From NCBI GenBank assembly GCA_031378345.1, contig JANNDY010000132.1:1-64000 (forward strand): DNA of 64,000 nucleotides. Direction: 5' to 3'. The notes under the pieces were generated by a model, which was not told the origin of the DNA, did not search any database, and saw nothing but the letters and a program-made list of their open reading frames with translations. Made by a program: the position numbers and the translations under genes. Shown here piece by piece: positions 50,119-57,773 of this stretch (the stretch's first letter is position 1; every line of letters starts with the position of its first letter). The DNA is from Emticicia sp031378345 (GTDB taxonomy: Bacteria; Bacteroidota; Bacteroidia; Cytophagales; Spirosomataceae).

Positions 50119-51180
50119 ATGAAAATATTGAAATTTCTTTCTTTTCTTCTAAGTTTCAGCATATTTTCAAACATTTATGCTCAAAATCAGCTTGTTTTGA
50201 CTGCCGAAAAGATGAAATTTGATTATCCTTTTCAAATCGAAAATGTAAAAAATAGTAGCCTTCAAAAAGATATTCTTGGAAGTATTTTTGTTTCTACAAG
50301 CAAAAAAGAAGCTATTACTTTGAAAGGTGGAACACTTAATGCGGTCAAAAAAATGCTTGCTCAAGCACTTCCGCCAAGCACTTCCACCGTCCGAATTTTA
50401 TATGATATATTGGATTTGAAAATTACCGAAACACGCCTTTCCAATGGAAATATTGCTGGCGAAATGTTGTTGAAAGTTTCTTTTGAACGAATTGGAAAAA
50501 AAGATACAATTTCCTTGACAGAAACAACCCTTTCGACTGCCTATTTACGTTCCGAAAATACAATGGAAATGAGCAAATATACTTCATTATTGACACCATT
50601 ATTTATAAAATCATTGACTTTTTTTGATAAATGGCTTCTGCTGAATGGCAGTAAACACGAGGCATTGGTCAATGGCGTGAAGATTGTTTTTTTGCCAGAA
50701 TTGACTAAAAACACTGCCGATACTATTAATTATCATTCAAGAAAGGTTACTTGGGACGATTTTAGGGGAAAACCAACCAATAGTCGTTATGGGGCAGCCA
50801 TTTTTGCAAATTTCGCTTATGGTTCAAGTTTTCGAGTTTCGGGGGGCTTAATTGAGGCAATTATTCAGACCCAAACTTATATGGTTTGTGGAATGTCGTG
50901 GGTAACGCCCTTTGCCCGTGAGGATTATTCGCTTGCCCACGAGCAACTGCATTTTGATATTACACACCTTGTTGTGCAGCGTTTTAGAAAGAAAATTGCT
51001 GCCATGAAAGCCGAAACTGTGGACGATTTGAACAGCATGATTCAGTACGAATATTTGGAATCGTACCGTGAAATGAACAAACTTCAACAAGATTATGACG
51101 GACAAACCCAACACAGTATCAACAAGCAAAAACAAGCCGAATGGACAGAAAAAGTGAGAAAATGGCTGGAGGAGAAGTAG
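50119..51180 (+). CDS. Secreted DUF922-type putative zinc peptidase
   Basis: A 353-residue exported protein (signal peptide ending NIYAQ). The C-terminal half (about 200-345) resembles DUF922: HSRKVTWDDFRGKPTNSRYG, then SLAHEQLHFDITHLVVQRF, which contains a HExxH zinc-peptidase motif (HEQLH), and a glutamate-rich helix QYEYLESYREMNKLQQDYD. The N-terminal half has no recognised domain. It likely works as a periplasmic protease. It lies 82 nt after DUF6029 and may be in the same unit. Confidence 0.78.
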   Translation: MKILKFLSFLLSFSIFSNIYAQNQLVLTAEKMKFDYPFQIENVKNSSLQKDILGSIFVSTSKKEAITLKGGTLNAVKKMLAQALPPSTSTVRILYDILDLKITETRLSNGNIAGEMLLKVSFERIGKKDTISLTETTLSTAYLRSENTMEMSKYTSLLTPLFIKSLTFFDKWLLLNGSKHEALVNGVKIVFLPELTKNTADTINYHSRKVTWDDFRGKPTNSRYGAAIFANFAYGSSFRVSGGLIEAIIQTQTYMVCGMSWVTPFAREDYSLAHEQLHFDITHLVVQRFRKKIAAMKAETVDDLNSMIQYEYLESYREMNKLQQDYDGQTQHSINKQKQAEWTEKVRKWLEEK

Positions 51181-51219
51181 GGAGTTTTTGGTAAAACTTT
51201 ACCAATATTTACTGCGATT

Positions 51220-51582
51220 TTATTTAGAATTAAGCTTTTTAACTCTTACATTTTCATCTGATACAACAATAAAATTAGCTTCATTTATCAAACTCAAATA
51301 ATTATCAAAAAGATTTTTGAGGGCGTTTATTCTACCCAATAGAGAATTGTCTTGTAAGCGAAGTAATACTAAGCCCTTGCTGGGAAGATTATTTTTAAAT
51401 ACCAATTCACCAAAATCCTTGTCATTTGTTATGATGATTCGATTATCATTATTTGCAATTTGTAGCACAGTTGTATCATCAACACTGGTGGCTTCACGTA
51501 ACACACAAAAAGTGTCAAACCCTTTGTTTCTAAGCCAATTTGACACTGAAGGACCTAAATTTTCATCAACAACAAACTTCAT
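51220..51582 (-). CDS. DUF5615 PIN-like protein (toxin-like partner)
   Basis: A 120-residue protein of the DUF5615 / Mut7-C PIN-like type. Acidic residues of the predicted nuclease site are in MKFVVDENLGPSVSNWLRNK (D6, E7), IIITNDKDFGELVF and the nearby VDDTTVLQIA. PIN-like proteins of this family are thought to act as toxins, cutting RNA. The ATG at 51582 overlaps the end of the DUF433 gene by 4 nt, the classic antitoxin-toxin coupling. Confidence 0.82.
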   Translation of the reverse strand: MKFVVDENLGPSVSNWLRNKGFDTFCVLREATSVDDTTVLQIANNDNRIIITNDKDFGELVFKNNLPSKGLVLLRLQDNSLLGRINALKNLFDNYLSLINEANFIVVSDENVRVKKLNSK

Positions 51583-51815
51583 ATATTATGAGGCGTATAA
51601 AACTCGTCAGCAACTACCCTACTCGCAAACTGAATACAAGCCCTTATATCTTCAACTTTTAGGTTTGGATATGCTTCAAGGATATTTTGATATGTTTCGT
51701 CAGAACCAAGAAGTTCCAATATATTTTGAACAGTAATTCTTGTGCCCTTTATAATAGGTTTTCCAACCATTATTTTAGGATTTATCTCTATTCGGTTGAT
51801 TAAATTTTCCATCAT
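51579..51815 (-). CDS. DUF433 family protein (antitoxin-like, DNA-binding)
   Basis: A 78-residue protein with the DUF433 signature: RIEINPKIMVGKPIIKGTRI, then VQNILELLGSDETYQNILEA and YPNLKVEDIRACIQFA, a helix-turn-helix-like fold. Two adjacent ATG codons (51815, 51812) are equally possible. DUF433 regularly precedes DUF5615 and is taken as its antitoxin and autorepressor. The palindrome at 51847-51864, about 32 nt upstream, is a candidate operator. Confidence 0.82.
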   Translation of the reverse strand: MMENLINRIEINPKIMVGKPIIKGTRITVQNILELLGSDETYQNILEAYPNLKVEDIRACIQFASRVVADEFYTPHNI

Positions 51816-51846
51816 TCACATAATTAAAGTGCTAATTTAGAGAAAA

Positions 51847-51864
51847 TCATCTAAAATTAGATGA
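51847..51864. promoter_or_regulatory. Perfect 18-bp palindrome between DUF433 and histidine kinase 1
   Basis: TCATCTAAAATTAGATGA has 8-bp arms around AA. It could be the operator of the DUF433-DUF5615 pair on the minus strand, or belong to the HK1 promoter on the plus strand, where TTG at 51871 and AAATTTCA at 51894 sit 20 nt apart. It also resembles the ATCATCAAAATTGACGAT dyad before response regulator 2. Confidence 0.5.
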
Positions 51865-51931
51865 ATATACTTGAGTTTCTAAGATTTATTTCTAAATTTC
51901 AACCATAACCCCGTATAAATCTTTGTGTTCA

Positions 51932-53008
51932 ATGTCCCGATTGAATAAATATTTCATACTTGTTTTCTTAGGATTCATTTTTTCAGAAGCCTGTACTCAA
52001 ACCAATTTCGTCATTGAAGTTGATGGGAAAAAGCATTTTTTAAATGAAAAATGCACTTTGAATGCTGGTTATCACGAAGTTATTTTTTGTTTTCCAGAAA
52101 AATCTCCACAAAAATATTCTTATCAATATCGCCTTGAAAACCTCGAAAATCAATGGAAATCGTCCGGTTTTCCTCAGATAAGATATACTAATCTTGTAGG
52201 CGGAAACTATGTTTTTCAAGGAAAAATGATAGAAAATAATAAAATCATCGCTCAATATTCGTTCAAATTTGAGATAAAAGAAAACTTTTGGGAAAAATGG
52301 TGGTTTTGGCTTTTTGTGAGTTTTTTTGCGGTTTTATTTCTTTCTTTGATTATTTATTTTTGGTTTCTCTACGATTTTCGGCAACGCATGAAAACCGAAC
52401 AGATTCGACAACGAATTGCGGCAGATTTACACGATGAAGTTGGGGCAAACCTAAGCAGTATTACGTTTTTGGTAGAATCGCTCAAAAAACGATTGAACGG
52501 AAATCAAGCAAATGTGAGTGTTTTGCTGGAACGTATTTCGTCAAATTCAATGGAATCGGTAACGCTTATCAATGATACGATTTGGGCATTGAACCCTAAT
52601 TTTGATACGTTTGAAAAATTGCTCGAACGCATCAAAAGTTTTGCTTCGGCATTGCTTTCTTCTAAAGATATTGCCTTTACTATTGAAAATAATTTGGCAG
52701 AAAAAAACCTCGATTTGTCTATCGAACAACGCCAAAATCTTTACTTCATCATGAAAGAAGCCATCAATAATATTGCAAAACATGCTTCTGCAACTAAGGT
52801 TTTTTTGAGAATAAATGAGGACGAACAAGGCATAAAAATAAGCATTGAAGATAATGGCGTAGGTTTCGATACAAAAACAATTTTTGAAGGAAATGGACTT
52901 AAAAACTATCAAATACGGGCAAAAGATAGCGAAATCGATGTAAAAATTGCGTCTAAAATAGATTTTGGTACAAGTGTAGATATACTTTTATTTACAAAAA
53001 ATCATTAA
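51932..53008 (+). CDS. Sensor histidine kinase 1 (Y_Y_Y-like sensor, NarX/DesK type)
   Basis: A 358-residue membrane kinase. An exported N-terminus (signal segment with SEACTQ) precedes a small beta-sandwich like the Y_Y_Y domain (YQYRLENLENQWKSSGFPQI, then RYTNLVGGNYVF). One transmembrane helix (about 124-147) and a HisKA_3 dimerisation helix with H167 in DLHDEVGANL follow, then a HATPase domain (NNIAKHASATK, EDNGVGFD, EGNGLKNYQIRA). The ATG at 51932 is used; an earlier in-frame TTG is less likely. It presumably phosphorylates a NarL-type regulator such as 54479-55114. The catalytic half is almost identical to that of kinase 2. Confidence 0.9.
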   Translation: MSRLNKYFILVFLGFIFSEACTQTNFVIEVDGKKHFLNEKCTLNAGYHEVIFCFPEKSPQKYSYQYRLENLENQWKSSGFPQIRYTNLVGGNYVFQGKMIENNKIIAQYSFKFEIKENFWEKWWFWLFVSFFAVLFLSLIIYFWFLYDFRQRMKTEQIRQRIAADLHDEVGANLSSITFLVESLKKRLNGNQANVSVLLERISSNSMESVTLINDTIWALNPNFDTFEKLLERIKSFASALLSSKDIAFTIENNLAEKNLDLSIEQRQNLYFIMKEAINNIAKHASATKVFLRINEDEQGIKISIEDNGVGFDTKTIFEGNGLKNYQIRAKDSEIDVKIASKIDFGTSVDILLFTKNH

Positions 53009-53014
53009 TTTATG
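52427..53014 (+). repeat. Duplicated kinase catalytic module, copy 1
   Basis: From the H-box (TTACACGATGAAGTTGGGG) to just past the stop codon (AATCATTAATTTATG), about 585 bp, this stretch is nearly identical to 53759-54346; only scattered substitutions are visible. The similarity ends sharply in front of the H-box and at the ATG of kinase 2, marking the duplication or gene-conversion limits. Confidence 0.85.
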
Positions 53015-54340
53015 GCTGAATTTATTGTTGAAAACTTTTACTTATATTTTCAAGGAATCTTACTTTTTCAGGTGGGTTTCTTTGGCATGATTTACTTTAT
53101 CAACAAAAAAAAAGACACACTGATTTATTGCTTGCTCAATCTTGTTACTTCGATTTATTTTTACCTCAACGCTACCGATACTTTTTTCAAAATCAACGCC
53201 GAAATCGTTTTCAATTCGCCTTATTATATCTACCTAAATTTTGCATTGTTTCTTGCAATGATGTACTTGTATTTGCTATTTATTCATGAAGTTTTTATTG
53301 AGGATTTTCAAAGAAAAAATTTGCAATTACTATATTCTATTACGCTTTACACTTTCCCAATTTTATATACTTTCTATGTTCTGCTTACACTATTAAATAT
53401 TTCCACCGATGTCATTTTTTATGCTGCCCATGTAATCAATGGACCTGTTGTGAGTATGGTAATTTTGTATAATCTTCACACAAAAGGCTTTAAATCGTTA
53501 ATTGTGCGAGGAATGTTCGTGATTTTGCTCTGTCTTTCGATTACTATTTTCCTGACAGTAAGGTATAATACAGGCGGAAATTTCTCTGCTTTCGATAAAT
53601 ATCCACTACTTTTTATCAGAATCGGAATGCTCGTTGATATATTTTTGTTTCAGTGGGCATTATTGAAACGGTGGAATGAACAAGAAAAAGCACTCATTAC
53701 AAAGGATTTTGAATCGAAATTGGCAATAGAAAAACTATCAAATCGAATCAGTCAAGATTTGCACGATGAAGTTGGGGCAAACCTAAGCAGTATTACGTTT
53801 TTGGTTGAATCTCTCAAAAAACGTTTGAACGGAAATCAAGCAAATGTGAGTGTTTTGCTGGAACGTATTTCATCAAATTCAATGGAATCGGTAACACTTA
53901 TCAATGACACGATTTGGGCATTGAACCCTAATTTTGATACATTTGAAAAATTGTTGGAACGTATCAAAAGTTTTGCTTCGGCATTGCTTTCTTCTAAGGA
54001 TATTGCCTTTATGATTGAAAATAATTTGGCAGAAAAAAACCTCGATTTGTCTATCGAACAACGCCAAAATCTTTACTTCATTATGAAAGAAGCCATCAAT
54101 AATATTGCAAAACATGCTTCTGCAACTAAGGCTTTTTTGAAAATAAATGAGGACGAACAAGGCATAAAAATAAGCATCGAAGATAATGGCGTAGGTTTCG
54201 ATACAAAAACAGTTTTTGAAGGAAATGGACTTAAAAACTATCAAATACGGGCAAAAGATAGCGAAATTGATGTAAAAATTGCATCTAAAATAGATTTTGG
54301 GACACGTGTGGATTTACTTTTGGTTACAAAAAATCATTAA
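53012..54340 (+). CDS. Sensor histidine kinase 2 (multi-helix membrane sensor)
   Basis: A 442-residue kinase. Seven or so hydrophobic segments within residues 15-215 form a 7TMR-DISM-like membrane sensor; a short coiled linker (WNEQEKALITKDFESKLAIE) leads to the H-box with H251 (QDLHDEVGANL). The HATPase domain follows (NNIAKHASATK, EDNGVGFD). Its last 190 residues differ from kinase 1 at only a handful of positions, although the sensors are unrelated. The start is 3 nt after the stop of kinase 1, so both are on one transcript, which then reaches the promoter of response regulator 1. Confidence 0.9.
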   Translation: MAEFIVENFYLYFQGILLFQVGFFGMIYFINKKKDTLIYCLLNLVTSIYFYLNATDTFFKINAEIVFNSPYYIYLNFALFLAMMYLYLLFIHEVFIEDFQRKNLQLLYSITLYTFPILYTFYVLLTLLNISTDVIFYAAHVINGPVVSMVILYNLHTKGFKSLIVRGMFVILLCLSITIFLTVRYNTGGNFSAFDKYPLLFIRIGMLVDIFLFQWALLKRWNEQEKALITKDFESKLAIEKLSNRISQDLHDEVGANLSSITFLVESLKKRLNGNQANVSVLLERISSNSMESVTLINDTIWALNPNFDTFEKLLERIKSFASALLSSKDIAFMIENNLAEKNLDLSIEQRQNLYFIMKEAINNIAKHASATKAFLKINEDEQGIKISIEDNGVGFDTKTVFEGNGLKNYQIRAKDSEIDVKIASKIDFGTRVDLLLVTKNH

Positions 54341-54346
54341 TTTATG
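53759..54346 (+). repeat. Duplicated kinase catalytic module, copy 2
   Basis: Counterpart of 52427-53014. Here the 3' flank continues into the complete AATCATTAATTTATGTGATT operator, whereas copy 1 keeps only its first 15 bases, suggesting copy 2 is the source. Confidence 0.8.
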
Positions 54347-54380
54347 TGATTTTGGAATTGAAAGTAAATCTGCTATTTTG
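54332..54380 (+). promoter_or_regulatory. Operator-promoter of response regulator 1 (regulon copy 1)
   Basis: AATCATTAATTTATGTGATT (54332-54351), then 20 nt after the next base the -7-like CTATTTTG (54373-54380). This has the same geometry as the elements at 56257, 58319, 61066 and 62723. It begins immediately after the kinase 2 coding sequence. The -7 match is the weakest of the five. Confidence 0.55.
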
Positions 54381-54392
54381 TATTTATAAATC

Positions 54393-54476
54393 GTGAATTA
54401 GCGAATTGAAAATTAGTGAATGGGTAGTTTAAAATATCTTTTCACTCATTCGCTCATTCATTAATTCACTCATTGG
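54393..54476. repeat. Inverted repeat in the leader of response regulator 1
   Basis: GTGAATTAGCGAATTGAAAATTAGTGAATG and the downstream CACTCATTCGCTCATTCATTAATTCACTCATT form imperfect inverted arms built of GTGAAT(T/G)A units. The repeat fills the stretch between the promoter at 54332-54380 and the ATG at 54479, so the mRNA leader would be mostly hairpin and could mask the start. Confidence 0.55.
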
Positions 54477-54478
54477 CT

Positions 54479-55114
54479 ATGACAAGGGTTCTGTTATTTG
54501 AAGACAATAAAAATTTCAGAGAAAGTTTGTCGCTTTTTTTGGCGAGTTCAGACAATATTTGGTTGATAGGAGCATATCCTGATGCCAGAGAAAGTATGTC
54601 TATTGTCCGAAAAACCAACCCCGATGTGGTTTTGATGGACATCGAAATGCCTTATCTTTCGGGCATTGAGGCAATGATTTTATTGAAAAAACAAAAGCCC
54701 GATGTCAAGATTTTGATGCAAACGATACACGACGAAGACGACAAAATTTTTGCAGCGATTTGTGCGGGAGCTTCGGGTTATATTTTGAAAAACAGCACAC
54801 CCGAAAATTATTTGCAAGCAATAGAAGAAGTGAATATGGGCGGCTCGCACCTTTCGCCAACGATAGCGATTAAGGTTTTGAAAATGTTTCAGAATCAGTT
54901 TGTAAAAGAACAACCAAATTATGTAGATTTATCTACCCGTGAGCGAGAGATCCTCAATTGTTTGGTAAAAGGCATGAGTTATAAACTCATCGCCGATAAA
55001 TGTTTTATTAGCATAAACACTGTTTGTACGCACGTAAAGCATATTTATGAAAAATTGCACGTAAATTCAGCACCCGAAGCAATAATTAAAGCACTGGAAC
55101 TACATTTGATTTGA
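54479..55114 (+). CDS. NarL/FixJ-type response regulator 1
   Basis: A 211-residue two-domain regulator. The receiver domain has the acidic pair E8-D9 (LLFEDN), phospho-acceptor D54 (VLMDIEMP) and the K of SGYILK. The LuxR-type HTH at about 145-205 has LSTREREILNCLVKGMSYKL followed by ISINTVCTHVKHIYEKL. The ATG at 54479 is preferred to a TTG two codons upstream. It is the evident partner of kinases 1 and 2. The paralogue at 62792 shares most motifs (FEDNKNFRESLS, ICAGASGYILK, NSAPEA). NarL-type regulators bind inverted repeats, which suits the five operators found here (inference). Confidence 0.93.
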   Translation: MTRVLLFEDNKNFRESLSLFLASSDNIWLIGAYPDARESMSIVRKTNPDVVLMDIEMPYLSGIEAMILLKKQKPDVKILMQTIHDEDDKIFAAICAGASGYILKNSTPENYLQAIEEVNMGGSHLSPTIAIKVLKMFQNQFVKEQPNYVDLSTREREILNCLVKGMSYKLIADKCFISINTVCTHVKHIYEKLHVNSAPEAIIKALELHLI

Positions 55115-55143
55115 TTTTTTTAACCCTTAAAATAAATAAAGTT

Positions 55144-55542
55144 ATGGCAAATTTTTCACATGCTTTGGAAAGAGTCCGAGCATATAGATCAGGTTTTTGG
55201 CCTTTTAAAAGAAAACCAAATTTTTCAGGCTTTTATCTTTCTAACGAACAACTCATACAATTAGGTGAGAGATTAAAAACTTATGGTGATGGAAACCATC
55301 CTGATGGTGTTTGCTTTATGGTTGGCAAGGAAAGTAGCAAATATTCAGTTGAAATGATACCCTATCAAAGAGATAGAAAAGATGGTCACAAAAAAAATTT
55401 TTATGAAGATGGCTTCTGGGTTGGTTTTCTTATGACGACCCTTTCTCCTGAATATCCTGGAGCCGAACCATTTTTTTTTAGTTCAAATAATGCCGCACCA
55501 GGTGGTGGAATTCCACAACGTACACCACCACCATCAGAATAA
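55144..55542 (+). CDS. Hypothetical protein with proline-rich tail
   Basis: A 132-residue protein, family not recognised. No signal peptide or membrane segment. The sequence is polar and aromatic (SGFWPFKRKPNFSGFYLSNE; DGFWVGFLMTTLSPEYPGAE) and ends in GGGIPQRTPPPSE. The ATG at 55144 is used because it gives a natural start 29 nt after response regulator 1. A membrane protein gene follows after 6 nt, so RR1, this gene and the next form one unit. A cytoplasmic location is assumed. Confidence 0.6.
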   Translation: MANFSHALERVRAYRSGFWPFKRKPNFSGFYLSNEQLIQLGERLKTYGDGNHPDGVCFMVGKESSKYSVEMIPYQRDRKDGHKKNFYEDGFWVGFLMTTLSPEYPGAEPFFFSSNNAAPGGGIPQRTPPPSE

Positions 55543-55548
55543 TTATTC

Positions 55549-56193
55549 ATGTTAATCTTCTACCGAATATCAGGTTGGTTTGTAACAATTACTGAAATCT
55601 CCCTTGCTATTTTCGCTATTAAAACCAAGCGAATGTGGCAAGGGAAGTATGTTTTTTTGGGAATTTTATTTTGCTATAATGCAGTTTCTGACATCTTTTC
55701 GATAATTACTTCTCTATTATTAACCAATAATTTGTTTTTAGAATATATTTTAGCACCAACCCATTTTACTTTAAAAGCACTTTATTTAAGAGATTTTCAT
55801 AAGAATAAAATTGTTCGTTGGGGTGTAATTTTGCTCATCATTGTATATGTGTCCTTAAATATTTTTACAGCATTTTATAAAGATGGCTATAAAAGTATGA
55901 ATACGGTTTCGATGATTATCAACCGAGTATTTTTTATACTTTTCACGGTTTGGAATCTTACTTTGATGTTCAAAAACAAGGGAATTTCAGGAAAATTAAG
56001 ACAAAATCCTGATTTTTGGTTTACTGCAGCCATGCTTTGTTTTGCTTTAAGAGGCTTGGTTTTTACGATTGTTACCGATGTTAGTTATTCAGCTGGTAGC
56101 GATTTGGTGCTTTATGCAGTTTTTATTTCCGAAAATTTAATCTATGTATTCTTGCTTTATGGATATTTTAAAGGAATAAAATTATTACGATAA
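55549..56193 (+). CDS. Multi-pass membrane protein, unknown function
   Basis: A 214-residue protein with about six or seven hydrophobic segments covering nearly its full length and short basic loops (FHKNKIVRW, KNKGISGKLRQNP). Not assigned to a family; the general look is similar to the membrane sensor part of kinases like the one at 53012, without a kinase domain. It is cotranscribed with RR1 and the gene at 55144, and followed by a terminator at 56216. It could be a sensor or accessory of the signalling island. Confidence 0.65.
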   Translation: MLIFYRISGWFVTITEISLAIFAIKTKRMWQGKYVFLGILFCYNAVSDIFSIITSLLLTNNLFLEYILAPTHFTLKALYLRDFHKNKIVRWGVILLIIVYVSLNIFTAFYKDGYKSMNTVSMIINRVFFILFTVWNLTLMFKNKGISGKLRQNPDFWFTAAMLCFALRGLVFTIVTDVSYSAGSDLVLYAVFISENLIYVFLLYGYFKGIKLLR

Positions 56194-56215
56194 AAATCAA
56201 TCAAAATTAAAAAAA

Positions 56216-56247
56216 AGGCTCAAATTTCACGGTTTGGGTCTTTTTTT
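56216..56247 (+). terminator. Terminator of the RR1 operon
   Basis: AGGCTCAAA (56216-56224) pairs with TTTGGGTCT (56233-56241) through nine pairs including G-T, followed by seven T residues. It directly precedes the operator-promoter at 56257. Confidence 0.75.
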
Positions 56248-56256
56248 GTGCCTAAA

Positions 56257-56305
56257 AATCATCAATTTATGTGATTGACGTGCATCAGTTTTTATCGGAA
56301 ATTTG
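56257..56305 (+). promoter_or_regulatory. Operator-promoter of the 56323 lipoprotein (regulon copy 2)
   Basis: AATCATCAATTTATGTGATT (56257-56276) overlaps the -33 TTG (56275-56277). A 20-nt spacer leads to GAAATTTG (56298-56305). The ATG lies 17 nt downstream. The surrounding ATCAGTTTTTATCGGAAATTTG stretch is also conserved in the copies at 58319 and 61066. Confidence 0.7.
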
Positions 56306-56322
56306 ATGTAAAAATTATAAAT

Positions 56323-56817
56323 ATGAAAACATTAATTAAAATCATAATCATAGCAACTGCAATTTGTATAGCATTAGCCTGCTCAAAGTCAGAAACTCCT
56401 TCTTTGCCAATATCCATCAAATGTGCGAATAACACTATTTTAGATGCTCTTCTGTCAGGAAAACAGATGTTTATCTTGACAAAATCAAGAAATGAGGTTT
56501 TGCTCAATTTGAAAGATAAAAAAGGGAAAGCCCGTACAATTGGCACAGGCGTTAATCCCGTAATCTATGAATGGGATATTGAAATATCTAAAGTGAGTGA
56601 AACACAAGTAAAATTACAGGCAGGAAACATAATTGCTATTCAAGGGAACTTTGTAGCTGGCTTATATTTACCCGATTCATACTTTTTTAAGGACGATAAT
56701 TGTAAAATTTTTGGCGAGACAAATGATACGCAAATTGCTAATAACAGTCCTATTATTTACGAAGACATTACCAATAGTAAAGACCTACCAGCTATTTTGG
56801 TAAAGTATCTTTGGTAG
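56323..56817 (+). CDS. Lipoprotein, unknown function
   Basis: A 164-residue lipoprotein with signal peptide and lipobox ALAC at about residue 20. The mature part is a small, probably beta-rich domain (EVLLNLKDKKGKARTIGTG; WDIEISKVSETQVKLQAGNI). The family is not recognised. A longer in-frame start at 56275 would lie inside the promoter and is rejected. It is controlled by the regulon operator and followed after 49 nt by a second lipoprotein gene. Confidence 0.7.
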   Translation: MKTLIKIIIIATAICIALACSKSETPSLPISIKCANNTILDALLSGKQMFILTKSRNEVLLNLKDKKGKARTIGTGVNPVIYEWDIEISKVSETQVKLQAGNIIAIQGNFVAGLYLPDSYFFKDDNCKIFGETNDTQIANNSPIIYEDITNSKDLPAILVKYLW

Positions 56818-56866
56818 ATGTAACTAATTAATAATTGCGGCAGCGAACCGTCAACCTATTACAAAA

Positions 56867-57709
56867 ATGAAAACAAAACATTTTCTTTCAATGGCAATCC
56901 TTTTTATGCTGATTTTTTCTTGCAAAAAAACTGAAGATACGCCAACACCAACAATTACACCCACACCTATTCCTACACCAAGTTTTAGTGGTTGCAGGAT
57001 TATCCAATATAGCCAAGATGTGGTGAACGACCCCGTGGCAAACTTTGAAACGGTGAAATTCAATTATGACAAAGATGGCTTTATAATTAGTGCCGATGCT
57101 ATATATAAAAGGAATAATACCCAAGTTGGGTCGCAAGCATTTCGGATGACTTATAAAGACGGGTTTTTGACACAATACAATGATTCTGGGCAACTTCATA
57201 TTGAAAATTATGAATACCTAAATGGCATATTAAGTACCATCAAAATACCCACTTCTAATATGCCAGATTTTGTCAATTTAGCGATAAAAATATCTACAGA
57301 TGCCAATAAACGAATCATTAAAATGGAAGATAACCGAGGGAATATTTCAATCATTAAAAGAGATGCCAAAGGAAATATCATCGAAATAAGGGAAACCGAA
57401 GGCACTGACGAAGTTTTTAGAATGGAAATCACTGCTTATGACAACAAAAAAACAATATATGATCTAATGAAAGGCTTTCAGTTTGATGTTTTTGTATACG
57501 CAGGTATCTATATGGAAAGACCTCTTTATTCGGTAGGTGCAAGTGGAAACCCACTCAAAGCAAAAGTTTATAGAAAGGGGATATTAAAAGAAGATTTAGA
57601 GTTTAGCTACGAATATACCTCAGAAGGATATCCAACCAAAATCGTTTCTACAAATCTAATTTTTAATAAAGTGATTACCCAAACCATTGAGTATGCAGGG
57701 TGCAAGTAA
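56867..57709 (+). CDS. Lipoprotein with YD-like repeated strands
   Basis: A 280-residue lipoprotein (lipobox IFSC). A linker of TPTP repeats (TPTPTITPTPIPTPS) follows the acyl-cysteine. The remainder is built of repeated strand-turn units (VKFNYDKDGFIISADAIYK, FRMTYKDGFLTQYNDSGQLH, IIKRDAKGNIIEIRETEG), similar to RHS/YD-type or DUF4595-like beta-sheet lipoproteins of Bacteroidota. Probable surface protein in the same unit as the previous gene. Confidence 0.7.
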   Translation: MKTKHFLSMAILFMLIFSCKKTEDTPTPTITPTPIPTPSFSGCRIIQYSQDVVNDPVANFETVKFNYDKDGFIISADAIYKRNNTQVGSQAFRMTYKDGFLTQYNDSGQLHIENYEYLNGILSTIKIPTSNMPDFVNLAIKISTDANKRIIKMEDNRGNISIIKRDAKGNIIEIRETEGTDEVFRMEITAYDNKKTIYDLMKGFQFDVFVYAGIYMERPLYSVGASGNPLKAKVYRKGILKEDLEFSYEYTSEGYPTKIVSTNLIFNKVITQTIEYAGCK

Positions 57710-57773
57710 GTATAATTTAAATAGCCTTAAAATACATAATCTAATTTTATAAATCATAAAACTCAAAATCATC

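Noticed and set aside
52547..54244. Antisense open frames within both kinase genes
   Set aside because: The two are nearly identical only because the underlying kinase segment is duplicated; the sequence is explained by the sense-strand HATPase domain.
56275..56322. Upstream start for the lipoprotein at 56323
   Set aside because: It would begin inside the -33 element of a conserved promoter and would spoil the lipoprotein signal peptide.
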